This document shows, piece by piece, positions 12,614-17,895 of a stretch of DNA of 30,045 bases. Position 1 is the stretch's first letter, and each line of letters begins with the position of its first letter. Under the pieces are notes generated by a model. The model was not told where the DNA came from, searched no databases, and saw only the letters and a list, made by a program, of their open reading frames with translations. The stretch is from a virus. Made by a program: the position numbers and the translations under genes. Location: the IMG/VR virus record IMGVR_UViG_3300030116_007212, positions 2,022 to 32,066 of that record. The stretch is one strand, 5' to 3'.

Positions 12614-12682
12614 TTTTTTGGCTGACTTTATCATAAATATCGTGTCCGGCTAGGTTAGCCGGAACATTTAGGCCCGGGCCTA
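12614..12682 (-). repeat. 69-bp intergenic repeat, copy A
   Basis: Nearly identical (one mismatch seen) to 14899-14967. It holds TTGGCTGACTTTATCATAAA, the hairpin CCGGCTA-GGT-TAGCCGG and the GGCCCGGGCC palindrome (12671-12680). It lies between the structured RNA region and the GP88 promoter. Confidence 0.85.
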
Positions 12683-13120
12683 TATGCTAGTACGGCAAAG
12701 GGGAGTATCAGCTACCGCAGAGTCACGATCCAGTGTTGGGCTCACGCTTCACCGGCGATCTCGCTTGATACTTCTCCTTGCCCCTTTACCGTATGCGGCC
12801 ATAGTAGCCGGGACTTGCACCCGGTAGGTCGTCTTTTGAACTAATAGCCACAGACTTGGCTAATCATCCAACGGTCTGTAACGCCTAGGCATCTATGCCC
12901 TCTATGTATTGTACTGGTGTCTATACGATGTTGGCCCAATCTTCCCCGGCCTAGCCGGAAGGTATAGAACTCCCCCGTTCCCAGTGGAGTACGCTTCGCA
13001 AAGCGTCACCAGTTGTTTGTATTGTAGGACTTAGGTGAAACCCGTTCTAGGGCAACACTTTCCCGTATAGCTATCAGGCTGCCTAGGTGCTATACGCCAT
13101 ATCCGTCTTAATGTATTGTA
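12683..13120 (-). ncRNA. Candidate large structured noncoding RNA
   Basis: 440 nt without a plausible gene, GC-richer than its surroundings and dense in stems. Domain 1 (12691-12794) is closed by a 13-bp helix TACGGTAAAGGGG/CCCCTTTGCCGTA plus GTATCA/TGATAC. Domain 2 (about 12795-12904) has ACAGAC/GTCTGT with TTGG/CCAA and a CCGGG hairpin. Domain 3 (about 12911-13012) is closed by ACTGGTG/CACCAGT and contains ACGCTT/AAGCGT, ACTCC/GGAGT and TCTATAC/GTATAGA around CCGGC/GCCGG. Domain 4 (about 13027-13108) has GTATAGC/GCTATAC and GTG/CAC-CCC/GGG. Domains are separated by TACAATACA (- strand). Two stems have G-U pairs only on the - strand. It starts right after the stop codon of the 13121 gene, probably on its transcript. 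It resembles ornate phage RNAs (GOLLD, ROOL) in style, not in any sequence I can verify. Confidence 0.6.
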
Positions 13121-13468
13121 CTATGTGATCTCCATATTTTCAAGTTCGTTCTCAACCCAACTTTTCGCAATTTCTCTGGTGTTGACTTCGCTTATTGCTG
13201 CTCCTAGTAAATCACCAGCCAAACCTTCTTTACCTTCTCTGATCTCGTCGAGATAGTCTTTTAGTCTGTCGTCAAACCGATACCAACAATGAAACTTTTC
13301 AAATTTATACTGCGGAACTTCTCCCGATGTATCTGTAGCAATAAACAGCTCGATACATTCCCTTGCAACTTCTCGCCAGTATTCGTGTTCTGCTTGGTCG
13401 TTATCCATCCACAAGTTGACCAACCAAGTTTCATAGTTGTACCAGCCGTTGTATTCTTTATTCGTCAT
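13121..13468 (-). CDS. DUF7249-like protein
   Basis: 115 residues starting MTNKEYNGWYNYETWLVNLW. The GWxNxETWxVxLW motif is typical of a small family found in phages and bacteria (recalled as DUF7249). The remainder is acidic and helical. AGGAGG precedes the ATG. It is transcribed from promoter 13497-13524, and its mRNA would continue into the structured RNA at 12.7-13.1 kb. Function unknown. Confidence 0.75.
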   Translation of the reverse strand: MTNKEYNGWYNYETWLVNLWMDNDQAEHEYWREVARECIELFIATDTSGEVPQYKFEKFHCWYRFDDRLKDYLDEIREGKEGLAGDLLGAAISEVNTREIAKSWVENELENMEIT

Positions 13469-13496
13469 TAGTATTCCTCCTAAGTGTTATATCGAC

Positions 13497-13524
13497 ATTC
13501 TACCATATAAACTTTAGCTGTCAA
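13497..13524 (-). promoter_or_regulatory. Promoter TTGACA-N16-TAGAAT
   Basis: -35 at 13524-13519, -10 at 13502-13497, 16-nt spacer (ending TATATGG). It drives the 13121 gene and probably the structured RNA. Confidence 0.8.
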
Positions 13525-13546
13525 TAGAAAAAAAAAGATTTTTTTA

Positions 13547-13556
13547 GGCCCGGGCC
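13547..13556. repeat. GGCCCGGGCC palindrome, copy 3
   Basis: Same 10-bp palindrome with TTTA before it. A small CAGGGT/ACCCTG hairpin (about 13563-13581) is beside it. It lies between the 13609 gene and promoter 13497-13524. Copy 2 is at 12671-12680, inside the 69-bp repeat. Confidence 0.8.
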
Positions 13557-13608
13557 CGAGACAGGGTATTAAAACCCTGCATCGAAACCCGCTTGAGCAG
13601 CAGCACCC

Positions 13609-13803
13609 TCATTTAGATGCAGTAACATCGTAAGGATAATTCCAGCTATAAGGGCTATTCCTAACAGCTTCATTGTGTCTTTTTGTTTGGTCGTCAATTT
13701 CATTCTCCCCTTCAAATAGAACAGTGTGAATACTCCACATCAATACTATACCGATAGTGTAACCGATTACAACGCTCTGAAAATCTAGGTTTATAATATT
13801 CAT
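13609..13803 (-). CDS. Small membrane protein (64 aa)
   Basis: One membrane helix near the N-terminus (SVVIGYTIGIVLMWSIHTVLF, about 10-30) followed by a polar tail (EGENEIDDQTKRHNEAVRNSPYSWNYPYD). The ATG overlaps the stop of the upstream gene (ATGA). Family unknown. Confidence 0.65.
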   Translation of the reverse strand: MNIINLDFQSVVIGYTIGIVLMWSIHTVLFEGENEIDDQTKRHNEAVRNSPYSWNYPYDVTASK

Positions 13804-14036
13804 CTTTCCTCCATTCTGAAAGTCTCAACTTCACAACCTATCTGCTGCTCCACAATCCCTGTGACTGCTGCCAGTTGTTCGCTTCGTTCCAGTGAACAGG
13901 TCTTATCGACTTTAGGAACACAAACAAATACTTCTGGTCTCTCTTCACCCTCCCAGTCTACTACATCGTAACAATGGAAGTATTGACTATTAGGGTTCCT
14001 GTTTTCTTCGTGTACATTCCAACTATGCTGTTTCAT
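13800..14036 (-). CDS. Uncharacterised protein (78 aa)
   Basis: MKQHSWNVHEENRNPNSQYF, then a beta-like segment (FHCYDVVDWEGEERPEVFVCVPKV) and an acidic C-terminus. GAGGA precedes the ATG. It overlaps the genes on both sides (14 nt and 4 nt), so it is part of the 14.6-13.6 kb operon. Confidence 0.65.
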   Translation of the reverse strand: MKQHSWNVHEENRNPNSQYFHCYDVVDWEGEERPEVFVCVPKVDKTCSLERSEQLAAVTGIVEQQIGCEVETFRMEER

Positions 14037-14184
14037 AAAAATTCCTCACGTAAAGTATGTTTGCTGAAATCCTCATTCCGTCCGTGTCGTTAGTCTCCCA
14101 ACAACTCACATAGTACAGTTGTACCAAACGTGTCGATAGCTTGTCAAGTATATCGTACAAACTTTTTTCCCTGTACTCATTCAT
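14023..14184 (-). CDS. Uncharacterised small protein (53 aa)
   Basis: The start MNEYREKSLYDILDKLSTRL at 14184 overlaps the stop of the preceding gene (ATGA-type, 8 nt), which fits better than a 68-residue reading from TTG. The product is helical. No family recognised. Confidence 0.6.
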   Translation of the reverse strand: MNEYREKSLYDILDKLSTRLVQLYYVSCWETNDTDGMRISANILYVRNFYETA

Positions 14185-14353
14185 CGTCTTTATATCTCCG
14201 TAGTAATTCTTTGGCTCCTGACTTGACAATATTTTCCCAAGCTTCTACATCCTCTCCTCTCAATTTTGCCTTGGGAATTTCATCTCCTGCCCAACGAACC
14301 CAGTCCTGTATATCTTCAGTTTCAAATTCATCAAAATAGTATGGCATGTTCAT
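14177..14353 (-). CDS. Small uncharacterised protein (58 aa)
   Basis: Starts MNMPYYFDEFETEDIQDWVR at 14353 with GGGGGT 6 nt upstream and ends at TGA 14179-14177. It is a charged, mostly helical protein (EIPKAKLRGEDVEAWENI). It fills the gap between the 14357 and 14023 genes with short spacing at both ends, so it is convincing despite its size. Confidence 0.65.
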   Translation of the reverse strand: MNMPYYFDEFETEDIQDWVRWAGDEIPKAKLRGEDVEAWENIVKSGAKELLRRYKDDE

Positions 14354-14356
14354 AGT

Positions 14357-14605
14357 TTACCCCCAATCTTCTGGATAGTCAACAACGTCCATATACATAT
14401 CACCGATATAGTCGTCACCAGTGTACAAATCCTGATATTCTTCATACATGGTAGGCTGTCCGTCATCATCGGAATCATAGATGTCGTATTGATCATCTTC
14501 CATCATGCCGCGTAGCGTGTCGATACTTTCATTTGTAAACTCAACGGGATCAAGACCATCAACGTCATCAAAGTCTGAACGGTAAATGTTTTCTGAAGGT
14601 GTCAT
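14357..14605 (-). CDS. Acidic uncharacterised protein (82 aa)
   Basis: The start MTPSENIYRSDFDDVDG at 14605 has GGAG 7 nt upstream and lies downstream of the promoter at 14639-14666; a 93-residue reading would begin at the -10 box. The product is very rich in Asp, Tyr and Met (YDIYDSDDDGQPTMYEEYQD). No domain recognised; the acidity resembles DNA-mimic proteins, without proof. Confidence 0.65.
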   Translation of the reverse strand: MTPSENIYRSDFDDVDGLDPVEFTNESIDTLRGMMEDDQYDIYDSDDDGQPTMYEEYQDLYTGDDYIGDMYMDVVDYPEDWG

Positions 14606-14638
14606 ATTCATTCTCCAAGGGTTAAGTGTTATATCCAA

Positions 14639-14666
14639 AGTCTACCATATTATCGTCAGGTGTCAA
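14639..14666 (-). promoter_or_regulatory. Promoter TTGACA-N16-TAGACT
   Basis: -35 at 14666-14661, -10 at 14644-14639, spacer 16 nt with GACGATAATATGG. It drives the operon 14605-13609. Confidence 0.82.
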
Positions 14667-14675
14667 GCACAATCT

Positions 14676-14831
14676 TTAATTTTTTTCAAGAATTGTATCC
14701 AAATAAATCTCACCCGGCGTAATAACGTATCCATACTCACAATTAGGGGTATACACGCCAAAATATACTTTTCCGTTGTCATACCCTTCAAAGCCAATCA
14801 TCATCCCAAATATAGTGTAGATTGTCAACAT
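14676..14831 (-). CDS. Small uncharacterised protein (51 aa)
   Basis: ATG at 14831 with GGAG 7 nt upstream, TAA at 14678-14676. The product starts MLTIYTIFGMMIGFEGYDNG and continues with strand-like KVYFGVYTPNCEYGYVITPG. Upstream is a weak promoter-like stretch with TCGATAAGTATTAT near 14.86 kb and repeat copy B. No family recognised. Confidence 0.55.
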   Translation of the reverse strand: MLTIYTIFGMMIGFEGYDNGKVYFGVYTPNCEYGYVITPGEIYLDTILEKN

Positions 14832-14898
14832 TATTTTTCTCCGTGGGTTATTGTTTCCTATATAATACTTATCGACCCTTTACTATAAGAACTTTACC

Positions 14899-14967
14899 TT
14901 TTTTGGCTGACTTTATCATAAATATCATGTCCGGCTAGGTTAGCCGGAACATTTAGGCCCGGGCCTA
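14899..14967 (-). repeat. 69-bp intergenic repeat, copy B
   Basis: Matches 12614-12682 with one mismatch seen (G to A after AAATATC). It ends in the fourth GGCCCGGGCC palindrome (14956-14965), which touches the stop codon of the 14965 gene. Confidence 0.85.
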
Positions 14968-15228
14968 TTTTGGAATATAGGCTATACGCTCCCCTCTTTC
15001 GATTTGCTTTCGGTATATTTCAATTCGCTTGTCTTTTTCAGCCTGTACTCGTTTCGCTTCTGTTATCTTATCTCGTCGATCGCATTTACGTTCTATGTCT
15101 GCTAACGATACACAGTCTGAACGTTGATCTTGAAATTCTTCAGGCAACCAATGGTTAGGAACTGTAAAACATTCTTTAATAGCCTTGTCAAATTCAGCGA
15201 ATAGTTCTGTAGCGGTTTTACTTTGCAT
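14965..15228 (-). CDS. Uncharacterised coiled-coil-like protein (87 aa)
   Basis: The start MQSKTATELFAEFDKAIKEC at 15228 overlaps the end of the preceding gene; the longer 137-residue reading would run deep into that gene. The C-terminal half is a charged helix (ERKCDRRDKITEAKRVQAEKDKRIEIYRKQIERG). The stop codon abuts the GGCCCGGGCC palindrome. Confidence 0.6.
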   Translation of the reverse strand: MQSKTATELFAEFDKAIKECFTVPNHWLPEEFQDQRSDCVSLADIERKCDRRDKITEAKRVQAEKDKRIEIYRKQIERGERIAYIPK

Positions 15229-15571
15229 TGTAAGCGTACTCCCCAGTGTTAAAATTTCTGATCTGCTGTAATAAATCTGCAACTTCAAAAAAGTCACGCC
15301 ACCCAATAACATCAACACATCCAAGATACTCGTTAATTGGCTCATCGTATACAATCTCACTTGTGATATCTGGATCACATCCGAGAGGATACTTTAAAAT
15401 CGCCACCTCAAAATAGCCTGCATGGCCACCATAAGTACCACTATGGCATGCGACACTAGCTCCAAGTCCGTTGCTGAAATAGTAGCGTTTAACATATCTT
15501 CCTTTCTTGTGTGCTTCTGCTTCAAACCGTGTTTCATTAAGCTTCAGTGGATTCTTTTTTGTTTTCTTCAT
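15218..15571 (-). CDS. Uncharacterised protein (117 aa)
   Basis: The start MKKTKKNPLKLNETRFEAEA at 15571 lies 4 nt after the preceding stop, with GAGGA upstream. The middle FSNGLGASVACHSGTYGGHAGYFEVAIL looks like a compact beta domain. DVIGWRDFFEVADLLQQIRNF near the C-terminus is helical. No family recognised. Confidence 0.65.
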   Translation of the reverse strand: MKKTKKNPLKLNETRFEAEAHKKGRYVKRYYFSNGLGASVACHSGTYGGHAGYFEVAILKYPLGCDPDITSEIVYDEPINEYLGCVDVIGWRDFFEVADLLQQIRNFNTGEYAYNAK

Positions 15572-15575
15572 GTGA

Positions 15576-15764
15576 TTAGTCCTCAATATGTGAAACGTAA
15601 ACTTTACATTGTAACTGCTTTTCTGCTCGCCTGACAGCATCCTGTTCTGACGTAGCTTTCATTTCTCCTAATACTCGACCCGTGTATAGATGATAGACAA
15701 CATATACTCCGGTCATGTGTGTCCGTCTAAACTTAGGGTGTGACTTGCTTGCCCATACTCTCAT
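15576..15764 (-). CDS. Small basic protein (62 aa)
   Basis: MRVWASKSHPKFRRTHMTGVYVVYHLYTGRVLGEMKATSEQDAVRRAEKQ. The second part (VYVVYHLYTGRVLGEMKATSEQDAVRRA) has the beta-beta-alpha pattern of small uncharacterised domains frequent in phages. GGAG precedes the ATG, which follows the small membrane gene by 10 nt. Confidence 0.6.
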   Translation of the reverse strand: MRVWASKSHPKFRRTHMTGVYVVYHLYTGRVLGEMKATSEQDAVRRAEKQLQCKVYVSHIED

Positions 15765-15774
15765 AATTTTACTC

Positions 15775-15867
15775 CTAACAAATTGGTGTGTAATTCCAGA
15801 ACACAGATACTACGATAACAAAACAGACTACAATAATCAATAACAGTTCTTGATCAGACTCGTGCAT
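15775..15867 (-). CDS. Small single-span membrane peptide (30 aa)
   Basis: The ATG at 15867 overlaps the end of the nuclease-like gene. The product MHESDQELLLIIVVCFVIVV plus SVFWNYTPIC is one membrane helix with an acidic N-terminus. It fills the otherwise empty 90 nt between two genes, which supports expression. Confidence 0.45.
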   Translation of the reverse strand: MHESDQELLLIIVVCFVIVVSVFWNYTPIC

Positions 15868-16318
15868 TAGGTATACCTCCAAGACCTTTGATGAATGGAC
15901 TCTTTACGTTAAGACATCCGCTATTATTAACCATATCCGATGCCCGTCTACTTGTCAAGTGACGAATTTCGATATAGTCGGGGTGAATGAAAACTAATAT
16001 TAGATCGTCAAAATTTTCAGGCTTGATGCCCTTGAAGTAGAATCGTTCCTGTCCTTTCTGCACCATAGCGGATTTGACCTCGATCCGACCTTGATCTGTG
16101 TCGATATCGAATGGATGCGATCCGCCGATGTGATGGATTCCGGTGTAGTCTAATCGCATGAGGATCTTGCAGACTGCAATTTCTGCGACCTCGCCGCGGT
16201 GCTTTGTTGTCATTTCAGACAATCGCCACGCGGTAAAATTTCGCTCTGGACTGAAATCGTCACGGATAGAATCTTTTGTGCATTCTGCGATCGCTGTATT
16301 GAAAACTGTGTCAAACAT
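15854..16318 (-). CDS. PD-(D/E)XK nuclease-like protein
   Basis: 154 residues from the ATG at 16318 (GGAG upstream; the two-codon longer reading starts with TTG). HRGEVAEIAVCKILMRL gives a helix with conserved-type Glu, then SHPFDIDTDQGRIEVKSA, where PFD (D71) and EVK (E80, K82) match the catalytic signature of the PD-(D/E)XK fold. The next strand (RFYFKGIKPENFDDLILVFI) fits the core. The size suits a small restriction-like or repair endonuclease. The product probably cuts or binds DNA. Higher GC content than its neighbours and promoter 16352-16380 upstream. Confidence 0.75.
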   Translation of the reverse strand: MFDTVFNTAIAECTKDSIRDDFSPERNFTAWRLSEMTTKHRGEVAEIAVCKILMRLDYTGIHHIGGSHPFDIDTDQGRIEVKSAMVQKGQERFYFKGIKPENFDDLILVFIHPDYIEIRHLTSRRASDMVNNSGCLNVKSPFIKGLGGIPNARV

Positions 16319-16351
16319 ATCCAATTCTCCGGTGGTTAAGACAATAATGTG

Positions 16352-16380
16352 AGTCTAATATATATATCGACAGATTGCAA
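16352..16380 (-). promoter_or_regulatory. Promoter TTGCAA-N17-TAGACT
   Basis: -35 at 16380-16375, -10 at 16357-16352, spacer 17 nt with GTCGATATATATAT. A weaker member of the same family. It drives the nuclease-like gene and the operon after it. Confidence 0.6.
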
Positions 16381-16388
16381 GCGGAAGT

Positions 16389-16568
16389 TTAACCCGCCCC
16401 ATAAAAATCCAGACTCGCCTGAAAGTGGACTGCTTCGGAATCGTCATAATCGACACGATCCTCGATCACTTCGCAATGCTCGAGGCATGCTGGACAAATT
16501 TGTGAATCCGATTGAACGTATTCACCACAGCAATCGGTAACATAGTAGATTTCAAAATTCTTACTCAT
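16389..16568 (-). CDS. Small Cys-rich (zinc-binding) protein (59 aa)
   Basis: The start MSKNFEIYYVTDCCGEYVQS at 16568 has AAGGA upstream. Cys residues in DCCGEY, CPAC and HCEV could bind zinc. Acidic C-terminus. It is the first gene on the - strand left of the 16.6-16.9 kb control region. Function unknown. Confidence 0.6.
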   Translation of the reverse strand: MSKNFEIYYVTDCCGEYVQSDSQICPACLEHCEVIEDRVDYDDSEAVHFQASLDFYGAG

Positions 16569-16701
16569 AATTAAAATTCCTTTAAGGGTTAAAAAGTTTT
16601 CTTTACTGGTAGAATATATCTGCAATTACTATGCCAAAACTTTAAAATTTTTTTATCCCTATTTTTATAGGGTTAAATACTTCTATCCCCCATAATAACC
16701 G

Positions 16702-16747
16702 TGTAGCATTTTGCAAAAATTGTAGCATTTTGCATTGCATTTTGCAA
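16702..16747. repeat. Iteron-like direct repeats TGTAGCATTTTGCA
   Basis: TGTAGCATTTTGCA at 16702-16715 and 16721-16734, then TTGCATTTTGCAA at 16735-16747. Repeated TTGCA/TGCAA also makes small palindromes. Likely operator or replication-protein sites near the switch between the two transcription directions. Confidence 0.65.
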
Positions 16748-16825
16748 CACTGCTATTTTAGTGTATCATTTTGAGATAAGCTACCACCCTGTAAGTGTAC
16801 AAAATTACTGTACATATTGCTACCA

Positions 16826-16845
16826 CCCCCAAGAGGGGTTTTTTT
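16826..16845 (+). terminator. Possible + strand terminator without an upstream gene
   Basis: CCCC-AAGA-GGGG followed by TTTTTTT. The stem is short (4-5 bp) but the T-run is good. No + strand gene lies upstream within the gene-free region, so it might end a short regulatory RNA or block transcription entering the late operon. Confidence 0.4.
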
Positions 16846-16915
16846 GTTTTCTGTGTACCCCCCATTGGGGTTAAAAATTTCGCTGGTGGTGCAAAAATAG
16901 TAGGGAGACTCTATA

Positions 16916-17113
16916 TTAATTAACCACTTTCCCCTTTGGTCTTCCATTTGATTTCACAGATCCTATGGTTCTTCGTTGCTGTCGTACCATACTCCGCGTA
17001 ATAGGTTGTCCGGTTTGTTCGGTTAAAATTCTAGCGATTTCTTTGTCACTTAGATTCCCACATTCGTTTCTTATGTATTCTTTTTCCGCTATTGTCCACT
17101 TTTTATATTTCAT
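16916..17113 (-). CDS. Small Myb/HTH-type DNA-binding protein (65 aa)
   Basis: MKYKKWTIAEKEYIRNECGNLSDKEIARILTEQTGQPITRSMVRQQRRTIG reads as a tri-helical SANT/HTH domain: W-x-AEKEYI helix, DKEIARIL helix, then a recognition helix with RSMVRQQRR. Basic C-terminal tail. It is transcribed away from the late operon, and a related domain begins the terminase small subunit (LGLEEQEYIRENFGKLTVEQIAEHL). Likely regulator at the divergent promoter region. Confidence 0.7.
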   Translation of the reverse strand: MKYKKWTIAEKEYIRNECGNLSDKEIARILTEQTGQPITRSMVRQQRRTIGSVKSNGRPKGKVVN

Positions 17114-17129
17114 AGTATATATGCCTTTC

Positions 17130-17157
17130 TTGACAAAATGTGTATATACAATAATAT
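17130..17157 (+). promoter_or_regulatory. Promoter TTGACA-N16-TAATAT for the rightward operon
   Basis: -35 at 17130-17135, -10 at 17152-17157, again a 16-nt spacer. It lies 33 nt before the first + strand start codon. Confidence 0.65.
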
Positions 17158-17189
17158 ATCATATAAACCACTTTCGGCAAGGTAACATT

Positions 17190-17363
17190 ATGAATAAAAA
17201 TATAAATTCAGTATTACACGTTGTAGCTAGCGAATCTTTGGATGTTTCAGAAGACCTTAAAGCATCCGAAAATAAAGATATAAAGGAATTACTAGATGCC
17301 CAAAATGCTGAAGAACGGAGTACAGGAAGCGGAATTCCTGAAGATACTAGACAAGATAACTAA
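17190..17363 (+). CDS. Small uncharacterised protein (57 aa), first gene of + strand operon
   Basis: MNKNINSVLHVVASESLDVS followed by an acidic, Asp/Glu/Lys-rich part. AAGG lies upstream of the ATG. It overlaps the sigma factor gene by 68 nt in another frame. No family recognised. A longer frame opening upstream at 16965 would cross the promoter and is rejected. Confidence 0.6.
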   Translation: MNKNINSVLHVVASESLDVSEDLKASENKDIKELLDAQNAEERSTGSGIPEDTRQDN

Positions 17364-17895
17364 AAAATTAAGCTATACTTTTAAATTCGGATATCACAGC
17401 GCAGAAGATATAAAACAACAAGCTGCAATATTCGCGTTAGAAGGACTAGAAAAATACGATAATAAACGTCCACTAGAAAACTTTCTTTGGACACACATAC
17501 GCAATCGCCTGTTTAACTTTAAAAGAGACAAATATCAACGTCCCGACAAACCTTGCTTATCTTGTCCACACCATAGAGCTAATCAACAAAACTTTTGTGG
17601 CAAGTATTTTCACCAATCAGAGTGTAAAGAGTATTCTTCTTGGTGTAAACGAAACGACAGTAAAAAGAATATCATGAGACCAATGGTGGTAGATAATCTT
17701 AATGAACTATTTAAAAGTAATCAAGTTACAGACTTTTTACAAAATTCCGAAATATTAAATAAGATAGACAACAACCTTCCTGTAAAATACAGAGAGCATT
17801 ACTTAAAAATGCTACATGGAGACAAAGTTGCTAAATCTGACCAAAGAACCGTAATAGAACAAATTTCCTTAATTTTACAAATCAATAATGACTAA
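17296..17895 (+). CDS. Sigma-70-family factor (late, gp55-like)
   Basis: 199 residues. HSAEDIKQQAAIFALEGLEKYD and RPLENFLWTHIRNRLFNFKRDKYQRP (34-82) match sigma region 2: the DLxQEAxxGLxxAxEKYD helix and the FxxWxxxxIRNxxxxxxR helix that binds the -10 element and polymerase. An insert with Cys/His (CLSCPHHRANQQNFCGKYF, CKEYSSWC) could form a zinc site. The C-terminus (LPVKYREHYLKML, KVAKSDQRTVIEQISLIL) only loosely resembles region 4. The layout fits phage late sigma factors such as T4 gp55. AAGGA lies 8 nt before the ATG. Probably directs transcription of virion genes from motifs such as TAGGTGTATACTT (inference). Confidence 0.75.
   Translation: MPKMLKNGVQEAEFLKILDKITKKLSYTFKFGYHSAEDIKQQAAIFALEGLEKYDNKRPLENFLWTHIRNRLFNFKRDKYQRPDKPCLSCPHHRANQQNFCGKYFHQSECKEYSSWCKRNDSKKNIMRPMVVDNLNELFKSNQVTDFLQNSEILNKIDNNLPVKYREHYLKMLHGDKVAKSDQRTVIEQISLILQINND

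Larger units (their letters stand above)
16569..16915. other. Gene-free control region between 16389 and 16916 genes
   Basis: About 350 nt. It holds three iteron-like repeats (16702-16747), a TGTAC/GTACA inverted repeat (about 16797-16814), CCCC/GGGG hairpins at 16826-16838 and 16858-16870 (the first followed by seven T on the + strand), and CTACCACC direct repeats. Open frames here (for example a Gly-rich one on the - strand) cross these hairpins and look spurious. Confidence 0.6.

Noticed and set aside
12790-12880. tRNA gene in the structured region
   Set aside because: A CCGGG-TGCAAGT-CCCGG hairpin looks like a T-arm or anticodon arm, but the loop lacks the TTC or U33 positions and no acceptor stem with D-arm fits.
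14586-14888. + strand 100-codon frame
   Set aside because: It is antisense to a promoter and a small gene with good start signals, and no + strand promoter is seen.
16753-16947. 64-codon frame on the - strand
   Set aside because: It runs through hairpins and a GGGG/CCCC terminator-like site, has no ribosome site and overlaps the 3' end of the HTH gene.
16965-17189. N-terminal extension of the first + strand gene
   Set aside because: It would be antisense to the HTH gene and would cross the promoter at 17130-17157.
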